NCBI GenBank assembly: GCA_910578505.1
Contig: CAJTPV010000068.1
Span: 1-8,209, forward strand
From: an uncultured Oscillospiraceae bacterium
GTDB lineage: Bacteria; Bacillota; Clostridia; Oscillospirales; Oscillospiraceae
Length of the DNA stretch: 8,209 bases
Direction: 5' to 3'
Shown in pieces: positions 1 through 6,964 of this stretch; the stretch's first letter is position 1; every line of letters starts with the position of its first letter. The translations under genes and the position numbers were made by a program. The notes under the pieces are model-generated. The model was given only the letters and a program-made list of their open reading frames with translations. It was not told the origin of the DNA and did no database searches.

Positions 1-1
1 T

Positions 2-217
2 GAGAACCTTACCAAAATAGACGTCTGGAAAAACATGGAGCGTGATTTCGAGCACTGGGAATATGCCAAAGTCATCGAGTACACGCAAAGACATCCAGAT
101 GCCTTAAGCGACTATCATACCCGTATACCGAAGTATTATAACCGCTCTGCTGGTTGTATGGACGATAACGACCTTGACCAGGCTGTCTATGGTCGTTTAA
201 TTTCGGAAATTGCATAA
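2..217 (+). CDS. 3' end of an unrecognised protein, probably from a mobile element (5' partial)
   Basis: The reading frame is open from the left edge of the window, so the in-frame ATG at 35 is probably internal and the gene starts outside. About 71 residues are visible, ending at TAA 215-217. The fragment is hydrophilic and rich in aromatic and acidic residues (WEYAKVIEYTQRHPDAL, then IPKYYNRSAGCMDDNDLDQA). It has no membrane segment and no catalytic motif I can name. A gene with a strong ribosome binding site starts about 20 nt downstream, which suggests a compact operon. The DNA is AT-richer than the operon at 641-6356. I do not recognise the family. A role in a conjugative or mobilizable element is only a guess from the setting. 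Confidence 0.55.
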   Translation, partial: ENLTKIDVWKNMERDFEHWEYAKVIEYTQRHPDALSDYHTRIPKYYNRSAGCMDDNDLDQAVYGRLISEIA

Positions 218-238
218 GCCACAAGAGGAGGAATAACC

Positions 239-292
239 ATGGCTGTACATCATGGCGGTAAAGTTGGAAAAGCCGCTAAAACATTGCGTTAA
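239..292 (+). CDS. very small ORF (17 aa), possibly truncated
   Basis: ATG at 239 lies 7 nt after AGAGGAGG (225-232), the best ribosome binding site in this part of the window. It encodes MAVHHGGKVGKAAKTLR, then TAA. The start resembles small Lys/Ser/Gly-rich proteins of about 40 residues that I associate with clostridial mobile elements, but I recall this only loosely. If correct, the gene is cut short near 285-290. A second frame starting at ATG 252 (also beginning MAVK) stays open for 50 residues to TAG 402-404, but it has no ribosome binding site of its own. One of the two may be real, or the site may mark a frameshift or junction. Confidence 0.3.
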   Translation: MAVHHGGKVGKAAKTLR

Positions 293-349
293 TAGTGGTA
301 AGGAACTCACGCAAGGAGACTGTTGGCTGACAATTCGTAGTGCAAAAGC

Positions 350-395
350 GCAAGATGGGTTATGGATTTATAAATTATCCACAGCCCATCTTTGT
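350..395. repeat. imperfect hairpin, possible terminator
   Basis: AAGATGGG (352-359) pairs exactly with CCCATCTT (385-392). A second stem, TGGAT/ATCCA, lies inside it after a 3/3 internal loop. The outer flanks GCGC and GTGC can extend the stem with a bulge. The sequence after it is only mildly T-rich (TTGTGCTTATT). It could end transcription of the short ORF region upstream on the + strand. Confidence 0.45.
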
Positions 396-404
396 GCTTA
401 TTAG

Positions 405-640
405 AAGTTTACCAAGCAAGTGTGTGCCATCGGTCCCGTCTGCCTGGCTCTCTGCGCCGCGCGGTGGCTGGAATATAGTGGATTCAGAGTACGAATAGCC
501 GCCGTATCACGTTTCTCCGTGATACGGCGGCTTTGAGTCTATAGCGGCAGAATATGGTCCAGGCCGGTACTGCGCCCCTGCTCTTTTTGCCGGGATTCGA
601 TTTGCCGGATGAAATAAGTCTATCCAGCGAGCGGGGCATT
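405..640. other. intergenic stretch without a gene
   Basis: I see no coding region supported by a ribosome binding site or family similarity on either strand. Short open frames here overlap the 3' end of the large gene on the - strand or have no start signals. The only structure is the hairpin at 497-532. The base composition changes from AT-rich to GC-rich at about 425, which may mark the boundary between mobile-element DNA and the transporter operon. Confidence 0.5.
497..532. terminator. perfect 14-bp hairpin, probable bidirectional terminator
   Basis: AGCCGCCGTATCAC (497-510) and its exact reverse complement (519-532) flank an 8-nt loop, GTTTCTCC. The stem is GC-rich. It lies about 108 nt downstream of the stop codon of the - strand operon and downstream of the + strand genes at the left edge, so the two transcription units converge on it. 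T-runs are short on both sides (CTTTG on +, CTATTC on -), so an intrinsic terminator is likely but not textbook. Confidence 0.6.
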
Positions 641-3600
641 TTATTTCGATGCTGGCTCCTCTTTTCCTTTCTGAGCCTTGGCGGCCTTTCTCTTGTGTTT
701 GCCGGCAATCAGCACGAGTGCTGCCAAGGCAGCCAAACCGCCCACGACAGCGGGGATCAGCCACAGGGCGCTCCGAGTAGATTGGATACAGAAAGTGCCC
801 TGGGTTCCGGTCATGGTCAGCAATAGATACTGTCCGTTTTGGACGGCTTCCACCTGTTGCCACTGGCCGTTCTGATACTGCCAGACATGGGTACCGCTGT
901 CAGGGCTTAACAGCCGCAAAGGAACGGAATCCTCTGGCTCCGCTCCAGCGAGAACGACGTCCCACACGACGGCCTGCTCCCCCGCCTCCTGGGGCGGAAC
1001 CTGGACGCTGTCTGTCACATGGAGAACGGCGTCCCCGGTAAACTGTCCCTCCGCCAGGGCCAGGGCCAGCTTTCCGGACAGCTCCCGGCTGGCCACCACA
1101 GTAACCCAAGGGGTATAGACCGCGTTCACGGTCAGGTCGGAGCGCAGGCCGGAGACATCAAACTCCGGCCAGACGCCGTAATTGCCCTCCAGCTCTGGCA
1201 CAGGGGGCAGGTCGAGCCTGGACAGGTCCTCCCCGTAGAGGAAGGGAATCTGCGCCACCGTTTTTTCCTCCGCCACCAGAGTCAGCGTAAAGGCGGTGAA
1301 CTCTGGCGGAATATCGGGCAGCTGGCTCAGCGCGTTAAAGGGGATGGGCTCGGCCCGCCCCGCGTAGCTGACGCCGTCCACCCCGGCGGTGCCGGTGTCT
1401 ACAAAGAGATTGCCGGACAGCGCCCCATCCGTCTCTATGCCGCCGGCAATGGCTCCCAGATACTCCGTGCCTTCCTCGATTGTGACGATGGCACGGCAGT
1501 CCCGCAGACGGCTGGCCCAGCCGGCAATGCCGCCGACGTAATTCTCTCCGGACAGGGTGCTCTTGACATGGCAGCTGCGGATGGAGGCGTCCGCATAGCC
1601 GGCCACACCCCCCACATAGTTCCCGCCGGTGCTGGCTACCGGGCCGTAATTCTGGCACTCCAAGGCAGTACCCAGGTCCATGCGCCCCGCCAGACCGCCC
1701 ACGCAGTCCTTCTTGCCGGTGACGGCCCCACGATTGACGCAGTTCATCAGCACCGCCTTGGTCTCGTAGCTGCTGCCAAAGGAGAACCGGCCGGTCGTGT
1801 CGTCCTCCGGGTCCAGGTCGAATTCAATGGCCACGGCACCGGCAATGCCGCCCACGTTGCGGTCTCCCTCCACGGTTCCCAGGTTGGAGCAGTCCGCCAC
1901 CTTGCCCTCCCGGGTGGCGGAGATGTCCTCATCGGAGGTGTCCTGAATGATGCCCTCCAGGCCGCCTTCAGCGGTGTCCCTGGCGTCATCCATTGCGTCC
2001 AGCAGAAGGGTGAATACCGCGTTAAACTGCCGGTTGATGGCCCGCAGGTCGGCGGTCAGGGTGCCGTTCCCGGTCTGAAGGGCGCTGTTCAGCCCGTCCA
2101 TCTCCTCCAGCAGGCCGCTCATGGCATCATAAAGGCTGTCGCCGGCCTGCCGGAAGTCCTCCCCCAGGGGGGTGAACTCCGCAGGACCGTCCTCGGTGAG
2201 CGTATCCACCGCATCGCCAATGGTATCCAGCGCCCGGCGCAGCAGCCGCCCGATGACGGCGGAGGTGTCAGAGGCCTCCTCCAGTGTATCCAGGGCGTCT
2301 CCCAGCTGGCTGGACAGAGCGCCGGAGCGGCTCAGGGCCTGCTGGAGCTGAGACAGGGCATCATCCAGATCATCCCCCACTCCCCGCAGGGCGCGGAATG
2401 CCTGACGCAGCTCCTCCCGCGCCGCCAGAAGAGAGCTGACGGAGATGGAGCCGCTTCCCAAATCCAGAAAGCCTTGAAAGGCGTCCAGCGCGCGTTCCAG
2501 CCGGCTTACCGCCGTGGTCAGCCCGGAGGCGGACTGCCGCAGCTTCTCCACCGCGAGACGCAGGTCCCGCGCGGCCCGATCGCCGGTGTCCACCGCGCCG
2601 CCCAGAGAATCCAAAGCGTCCCCCAGCTGGCGGGACAGGCGCTCCAGCCGCCCGCCCACGTCGGACAGATCGTCCAGGGCGGGAGAAATTTTGTCCAGCG
2701 CGCCGGTGATGTCGGCGGTCAGGGTGTTGATGGTGCCGATGTTCTCGTCGGTAAAATCGGAAACCCGGTCCAGCAGCTCCTTGGTGCTGTCCTTGGCGCT
2801 GCCGGCGTAGTCTCCCATGGCGCTGAGCTGGGCGGAGACGCTGTCTCCGGTGCGCTCCGCGTCGTCCAGCGCGCGGTTAATCAGGTTTTCCAGGGTGTTC
2901 AGCTCCTGGCGCAGCTGCTCCAGCGTGTCCCGGCCAGGGTCCACAAGCACATAGGGCTCCGCCTGGCCCACAATGCCGCCCACGTCCTTCCGTCCGTAGA
3001 CGGTGCCGCTGTTGGTACAGCCGGACAGATAGCCGTCCTGCCGCCCGGCGATGCCGCCGGTGTTGTACCCCACATGGGGGTAGCCCACCGTGCCGCGATT
3101 GACGCAGCTCTGCACCACGCCGCTGGAATAGCCCACGATGCCACCGGTATCAAAGCAGCCGTCCAGCAGGTGGTAGGTTTCGTCGTCCGCCGCGGCCTGC
3201 TCCTCCAAGATGGCAGCCGCATCCGCGTCCATCAGGTCCACATTGGTTTCCTTCCGGGTCAGATTCACTCCGGCGCTGCTTTCACATTTGAGCAGCAACC
3301 CCAAATTCCGGCCCGCAATGCCGCCGGTGATATTCTTGCCGCTGACAGAACCGGAGACGGAACAACCGGTAATCTCACCGGTGATGCTGTTGTATCCGGC
3401 GATGCCGCCCACGGTGGCATCCCCCTGAACCACGCCGTGAAAGGCACAGCTTTGCAGGGTTCCTGCGTTGTTGCCCACGATGCCTCCCACGGTGGAGCGG
3501 GTACCCCCGGGGGCCACCGTACCCTTGACGGTCAAGTCCCGTACCAGCCCGCCGGGCTGGATATAGCGGAACAACCCCAGGGTGGAACCGGCGGAGGTGA

Positions 3601-3880
3601 GACACAGCCCGGAGATGGTGTGTCCCTGGCCTAAAAAGGTGCCGCCGAAGGTGGGAATGGGGGTGAAATCCACCCCGCTCAGGTCCAGGTCGGCGGTGAG
3701 GGTAACAGTCTTGCCCTGGGACCAGGTGTCCAGAGCGCAGTTTTTCCCGAAACGCTGGAGGTCCGCTACGTTGGAGATGGTGACAGTGCTTTCCTCCGTG
3801 GCCCAGGCGGGCAGGACCAGCGAGGTCAGAATCCAGACCGCCAGAAGGATGGGGAACAGCCGGTCGACACGTTTACGCAT
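641..3880 (-). CDS. exported, membrane-anchored GLUG-repeat protein with a long internal coiled coil
   Basis: The ATG at 3880 follows GGGAAAGGGGGCGG and gives 1079 residues. The frame is open further upstream, but that part lies inside the transporter gene and would precede a clear signal peptide. The order is: signal peptide about 1-28 (hydrophobic core, ending PAWATEE); first GLUG block about 75-310 with GGIxG turns near 132, 158, 186, 246, 275 and 301; predicted coiled coil about 316-650, rich in L, D, R, Q and A with many LxxxG/LGxAL steps; second GLUG block about 660-820 with turns near 677, 728, 757, 783 and 809; a segment at about 865-925 resembling the Listeria-Bacteroides (Flg_new) repeat, ending LTVNAVYTPW; a membrane helix about 1038-1059; and a basic tail (KHKRKAAKAQKGK). 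No LPXTG motif is present. This predicts a type I membrane protein with nearly all of its mass outside the cell. It overlaps the transporter gene by 8 nt. The function is unknown; I infer an external partner of the transporter. Confidence 0.85.
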   Translation of the reverse strand: MRKRVDRLFPILLAVWILTSLVLPAWATEESTVTISNVADLQRFGKNCALDTWSQGKTVTLTADLDLSGVDFTPIPTFGGTFLGQGHTISGLCLTSAGSTLGLFRYIQPGGLVRDLTVKGTVAPGGTRSTVGGIVGNNAGTLQSCAFHGVVQGDATVGGIAGYNSITGEITGCSVSGSVSGKNITGGIAGRNLGLLLKCESSAGVNLTRKETNVDLMDADAAAILEEQAAADDETYHLLDGCFDTGGIVGYSSGVVQSCVNRGTVGYPHVGYNTGGIAGRQDGYLSGCTNSGTVYGRKDVGGIVGQAEPYVLVDPGRDTLEQLRQELNTLENLINRALDDAERTGDSVSAQLSAMGDYAGSAKDSTKELLDRVSDFTDENIGTINTLTADITGALDKISPALDDLSDVGGRLERLSRQLGDALDSLGGAVDTGDRAARDLRLAVEKLRQSASGLTTAVSRLERALDAFQGFLDLGSGSISVSSLLAAREELRQAFRALRGVGDDLDDALSQLQQALSRSGALSSQLGDALDTLEEASDTSAVIGRLLRRALDTIGDAVDTLTEDGPAEFTPLGEDFRQAGDSLYDAMSGLLEEMDGLNSALQTGNGTLTADLRAINRQFNAVFTLLLDAMDDARDTAEGGLEGIIQDTSDEDISATREGKVADCSNLGTVEGDRNVGGIAGAVAIEFDLDPEDDTTGRFSFGSSYETKAVLMNCVNRGAVTGKKDCVGGLAGRMDLGTALECQNYGPVASTGGNYVGGVAGYADASIRSCHVKSTLSGENYVGGIAGWASRLRDCRAIVTIEEGTEYLGAIAGGIETDGALSGNLFVDTGTAGVDGVSYAGRAEPIPFNALSQLPDIPPEFTAFTLTLVAEEKTVAQIPFLYGEDLSRLDLPPVPELEGNYGVWPEFDVSGLRSDLTVNAVYTPWVTVVASRELSGKLALALAEGQFTGDAVLHVTDSVQVPPQEAGEQAVVWDVVLAGAEPEDSVPLRLLSPDSGTHVWQYQNGQWQQVEAVQNGQYLLLTMTGTQGTFCIQSTRSALWLIPAVVGGLAALAALVLIAGKHKRKAAKAQKGKEEPASK
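3873..3880 (-). promoter_or_regulatory. 8-nt start/stop overlap (ATGCGTAA)
   Basis: Read on the - strand, the ATG of the GLUG-repeat gene and the TAA of the transporter share the octamer ATGCGTAA. The purine-rich GGGAAAGGGGGCGG just upstream lies within transporter codons and can act as ribosome binding site. The layout suggests coupled translation and matched amounts of the two proteins. Confidence 0.75.
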
Positions 3881-6356
3881 GAGAATCCGCCCCCTTTCCC
3901 GCAGGGATTGCCGCTGGTTGGGGCGGCTCCTCCGGCCGGACAGCCCCCGTTGCCACCGCCGCATTGATGCTGCCATGGAGGATGCCGCTGAAATCGGCGT
4001 CCACCATGCCGGAGATGTATCCCCGGACGTGGCCGTCCACCAGCAGACTGCCGGTGTGGGTCTGGACGAGATGCCGGGTCTTCAGGGTAAAGGCAGTCTT
4101 TTCAATGATGGTGTCGCCCAGCAGCAGAATCTGGGGAAGGATACCCATCACCAGGAAGATGGAGATTAACGTGCCCCGGCCCAGACACACGCCGATGGAG
4201 GCGATGGAGGCTGTGGTGGACAGCAGGCCGATGGCCACGCCGGCGGAGGCCAAAATAGTGCCTGAGGTAATAATGGTGGGGAAAGCCTCATTCAGCGACT
4301 CGATAACCGCATCCTTGAGGGACATGGTCTGTTTCAGCTCCACATAGCGGTTGGCGATGACAATGGCGTAGTCAATATTTGCGCCCATCTGGATGGAGCT
4401 GACCACCAGATAGCTGAGGAAGAACAGGGGTTCCTTCTGTAAGTAAGGGAAGGAGAAGTTGATCCAGACACTGCCCTGGATGACCAGGATCAACAGCACC
4501 GGAAGCCCGGCGGATTTGAAGGTAAACACCAGCACCAGAATGACGAATACGATGGTCAAAATGCTGATGAGCATGTTGTCGTTGCCGAAGGAGGCGGACA
4601 GGTCAAAATCGCTGGTGGAGTTGCCCACCAGGAGGGAATTTTCCGGGTAGTAACGGCCCACAATTTCATGCAGAGTGTCCAGAAAAGTGAAGGTCTCCTC
4701 CCCCTCCTCGGGCAGGTTGAGCTGTAAGACCAGACGGCTGTAGTTCTCCCCCTTCAATTGCAGCTGGGCGTCGGTCAGCTGGACGTGGAGGTCCTCAATG
4801 GTCTCAGTCATGTCCGCGTCCAGAGAGATGTAGCCCTCGTCCATCATGTCATAGACATACAGGAACATATCAATCAAGGGTACGCCGTAGCTGTCCAGGC
4901 CGGAAACTACCTGTCCGTAGTCCTCCTGGTCCACGGCGTAGGCGGAGTAGAGCAGCCGGGCCACCTCAATATCCAGATCGGTCAGCTCGGCAAACTGCCG
5001 GGGTGTCAGCCGGTCTGTGAGGACATAGCCGTCCATGGCATCCACATTGGCCAGGCCCAGCACCGTGTCCGTCTCGGGCATACGATCCAGTTCCCGGAGC
5101 AGCCGGCCCTCCTGCTCATAGTCCCCCTTGGGCACGATAACCGCCAGGGTGTTCACCCGGCCAAAGGTTTCGTTCACCCGCTGCTGGGCAATCTGGGCGT
5201 CGCTCTGGCGGAAGGTGGTCAGCTCGGTCTGCCCGTAGGCGTAGGGGCAGCGGTTGGCGAACACAAAACCGCCAATCAGAAGCACCACAAACAGGGGCGG
5301 CATGACAAAACGGGTTTTCACCGCCAGCCGGCCCCAGGCGGTGATTTTGGGCACAAAATTCCGGTGGTGGGTGCGGTCGATCAAACTGCTGAAGCTGAGC
5401 AGCAGCCCGGGCATCAGGGTAAACACGGCCAGCAGGCTGAGCACAATGGACTTCATCAGCACCAGGCCCAAATCCTGACCAATCCCGAACTGCATGAAGC
5501 ACATGGCCCCCAGGCCGGACAGGGTGGTCATGGAGGAGCCGGCAATCTCCGGAATGGCCTTGCTCAGGGCGGCCACCACCGCCTCCCGGGCCTCCAGCTG
5601 CTCCCGCTCCTCGGTGTACCGGTGGCAGAGGATGATGGCGTAGTCAATGGCCAGGGCCAGCTGGAGGACCACCGCCACCGAGTTGGAGACAAAGGATATT
5701 TCGCCAAAGATAAAGTTGGTGCCCTTGTTCATCAGTGCCGCCATGCCAAAGGTCATAAGTAGCACCGGGATCTCCATATAGGTGTGGGAGGTGAACAGCA
5801 GCACCACCAGGATGATGACCACGGCAATCACCATGACCACCTGCATCTCGGCGTTCAGACTTTCAGAGGCGGAGTCGCCGGTGTCGCCGGTGATATAGAC
5901 GTCATACCCGTCCAGAAGGGCTTTGACACCATCCAATCCCTCCAGACTCACCGGGTCAGTGGCGGTCCCGTCGTAGGTGATGGAAAACAGGGCGGAGCCG
6001 TTGGTGTAGTGGTCCCTGGAACCGTTGAACTCCACCGATTTTACACCTTCCATCATCTCTATCTGCTCCGCCAAGCTCTCCGCCTGACGGTAGGAGATAT
6101 TGTCCACCATAATGCGGCTGGTGCCAAAGGTGACAAACTCCGCCTCCATCACGGTCAACCCTTGCCGGGTCTCGGTGGTGTCAGACAAGTAGCTGGTCAG
6201 ATCGTCGTTCACCGCCACCCAGCCGCTGGAAAAGACGCAGAAAATAGCTGCTCCGATGTACAACAGGTAAAAGGCTTTGCGTTTGTCCACAATAAAAGCC
6301 GCAATCCGTTCCATCGGGCTTTGCTTTTCCGAAACTTCTACTGTGTGCCTGCTCAA
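3873..6356 (-). CDS. MMPL/RND-family membrane transporter
   Basis: The protein is 827 residues if started at TTG 6356, which has AAAGGAG (6365-6371) 8 nt upstream. An upstream in-frame TTG at 6374 overlaps the region before that site, and ATG 6314 is the fallback. The architecture is the RND two-fold repeat: TM1 about 29-49; a short external domain; TM2-6 about 172-323; TM7 about 352-368; an external domain about 370-590; TM8-12 about 596-748; then a roughly 75-residue cytoplasmic tail. Asp-Tyr pairs that carry the proton relay in MmpL proteins are intact in both halves: AIDYAIILCHRY (D238, Y239) and NIDYAIVIANRY (D662, Y663). It is therefore probably a proton-driven exporter of a lipid, surface polymer or hydrophobic compound; the substrate cannot be read from sequence. 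The stop codon overlaps the start of the next gene (ATGCGTAA), so the two are probably translationally coupled. Confidence 0.9.
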   Translation of the reverse strand: MSRHTVEVSEKQSPMERIAAFIVDKRKAFYLLYIGAAIFCVFSSGWVAVNDDLTSYLSDTTETRQGLTVMEAEFVTFGTSRIMVDNISYRQAESLAEQIEMMEGVKSVEFNGSRDHYTNGSALFSITYDGTATDPVSLEGLDGVKALLDGYDVYITGDTGDSASESLNAEMQVVMVIAVVIILVVLLFTSHTYMEIPVLLMTFGMAALMNKGTNFIFGEISFVSNSVAVVLQLALAIDYAIILCHRYTEEREQLEAREAVVAALSKAIPEIAGSSMTTLSGLGAMCFMQFGIGQDLGLVLMKSIVLSLLAVFTLMPGLLLSFSSLIDRTHHRNFVPKITAWGRLAVKTRFVMPPLFVVLLIGGFVFANRCPYAYGQTELTTFRQSDAQIAQQRVNETFGRVNTLAVIVPKGDYEQEGRLLRELDRMPETDTVLGLANVDAMDGYVLTDRLTPRQFAELTDLDIEVARLLYSAYAVDQEDYGQVVSGLDSYGVPLIDMFLYVYDMMDEGYISLDADMTETIEDLHVQLTDAQLQLKGENYSRLVLQLNLPEEGEETFTFLDTLHEIVGRYYPENSLLVGNSTSDFDLSASFGNDNMLISILTIVFVILVLVFTFKSAGLPVLLILVIQGSVWINFSFPYLQKEPLFFLSYLVVSSIQMGANIDYAIVIANRYVELKQTMSLKDAVIESLNEAFPTIITSGTILASAGVAIGLLSTTASIASIGVCLGRGTLISIFLVMGILPQILLLGDTIIEKTAFTLKTRHLVQTHTGSLLVDGHVRGYISGMVDADFSGILHGSINAAVATGAVRPEEPPQPAAIPAGKGADSHA

Positions 6357-6389
6357 CCTGAACGCTCCTTTCAAACTCTATGATAGACA

Positions 6390-6418
6390 ATGATACTCTG
6401 TTTTTCTTGGAAATGCAA
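6390..6418 (-). promoter_or_regulatory. probable promoter of the transporter operon
   Basis: On the - strand, TTGCAT (6413-6418) and TATCAT (6390-6395) are 17 nt apart. The -10 matches the consensus at 5 of 6 positions; the -35 matches only its first three bases. ATGATA occurs twice on the + strand, 10 bp apart (6380-6385 and 6390-6395), so a regulator could bind one face of the helix over the -10. The ribosome binding site of the transporter follows about 20 nt downstream. Confidence 0.4.
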
Positions 6419-6476
6419 GTGGTCAACAGAAAGATAATGTTGTCACTTCCATCGTCCCCTTTTTACATTGAATTAT

Positions 6477-6489
6477 ATGTATTATACAT
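6477..6489. promoter_or_regulatory. dyad 1, candidate operator of the XRE regulator
   Basis: ATGTAT-T-ATACAT is a perfect 13-bp palindrome around one central base, in the AT-rich gap between the divergent transporter operon and the XRE gene. The same half-sites recur in dyad 2 about 25 bp away. Paired dyads beside an XRE gene are typical of autoregulation; binding by this protein is inferred. Confidence 0.4.
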
Positions 6490-6508
6490 GATTGAATAAG
6501 TAAAATCA

Positions 6509-6528
6509 ATACATAGAAATATATGTAT
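6509..6528. promoter_or_regulatory. dyad 2, candidate operator of the XRE regulator
   Basis: ATACATA (6509-6515) and TATGTAT (6522-6528) form a 7-bp inverted repeat with a 6-nt spacer, using the same half-site as dyad 1 in the opposite orientation. It lies just upstream of the regulator's ribosome binding site. A weak -35/-10 pair (TTGAAT 6492-6497, TAGAAA 6514-6519) overlaps it, so binding here could block the regulator's own promoter. Confidence 0.4.
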
Positions 6529-6559
6529 GATACGTTCCTTGAAAAAGGTGGGACTGACA

Positions 6560-6916
6560 TTGAAAAGCGTGATGGAATTGTTTCGGGAACTGCGGGAAGA
6601 TCACGATTACTCTCAAAGTGATATAGCAGCCGTTTTGGGAATTTCTCAGCAGCATTATTCCAAGTATGAGACGGGAGAATATGAATTTCCGCTGCGGCAT
6701 TTTATCACGCTGGCAAAATACTATAGTGTGTCTGCTGATTATCTAATCGGGCGGTGTTCCTATGATGAAAAGAAGCCTTTGGAGATGGTATATGTCACTC
6801 GTGATTGTACTTGTGAGAAGCTGGTGCAGGATATACTTTCTTTAAGCGAACATGGAAGAGAAGCTGTTGTGGAGTATATAGAGTTACAGCGGTTGAAGGA
6901 AAGGCAGAAAAAGTGA
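6560..6916 (+). CDS. XRE-family helix-turn-helix transcriptional regulator
   Basis: The start is set at TTG 6560 because AAAGGTGGG (6544-6552) lies 7 nt before it. The ATG at 6527 lies inside dyad 2 and has no ribosome binding site, and ATG 6572 is too far from one. The product is 118 residues. The Cro/CI-type helix-turn-helix spans about 8-66: FRELREDHDYSQSDIAAVLG, the recognition helix ISQQHYSKYETGEYE, and the usual closing ADYLIGR. A tail of about 50 residues follows, with a Cys pair (DCTCEK) and a charged helix (SLSEHGREAVVEYIELQRLK) that may serve dimerisation. It is transcribed away from the transporter operon, with two dyads between them, so it probably controls itself and perhaps the operon. 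The composition is less GC-rich than the transporter operon. The family call is secure, the target is not. Confidence 0.88.
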   Translation: MKSVMELFRELREDHDYSQSDIAAVLGISQQHYSKYETGEYEFPLRHFITLAKYYSVSADYLIGRCSYDEKKPLEMVYVTRDCTCEKLVQDILSLSEHGREAVVEYIELQRLKERQKK

Positions 6917-6964
6917 TGCTTTCTTTGGGGGGTTGGTTTGCGGCCCGTGCGGACAACCTTACGC

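Noticed and set aside
1330..3480. Repeated GCCGGCAATGCCGCC-like motifs that resemble DNA repeats or CRISPR
   Set aside because: They are codons for the recurring GGIAG turns of GLUG repeats; spacing is irregular and in frame, so they are protein repeats.
1019..3634. An 871-residue open frame on the + strand
   Set aside because: It is exactly antisense to the GLUG-repeat gene, has no family similarity, and its Gly/Gln/His/Val-rich composition is that expected of the complement of GC-rich codons. The - strand protein has a signal peptide, repeats and an anchor.
3881..3976. Upstream extension of the GLUG-repeat protein by 32 residues
   Set aside because: The extension lies within transporter codons, is Arg-rich, and would bury the signal peptide. 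ATG 3880 has a purine-rich site upstream and overlaps the transporter stop.
4758..6383. Two long + strand open frames (334 and 199 residues)
   Set aside because: They are antisense to the MMPL transporter, with the same His/Gln/Gly-rich shadow composition and no recognisable motif.
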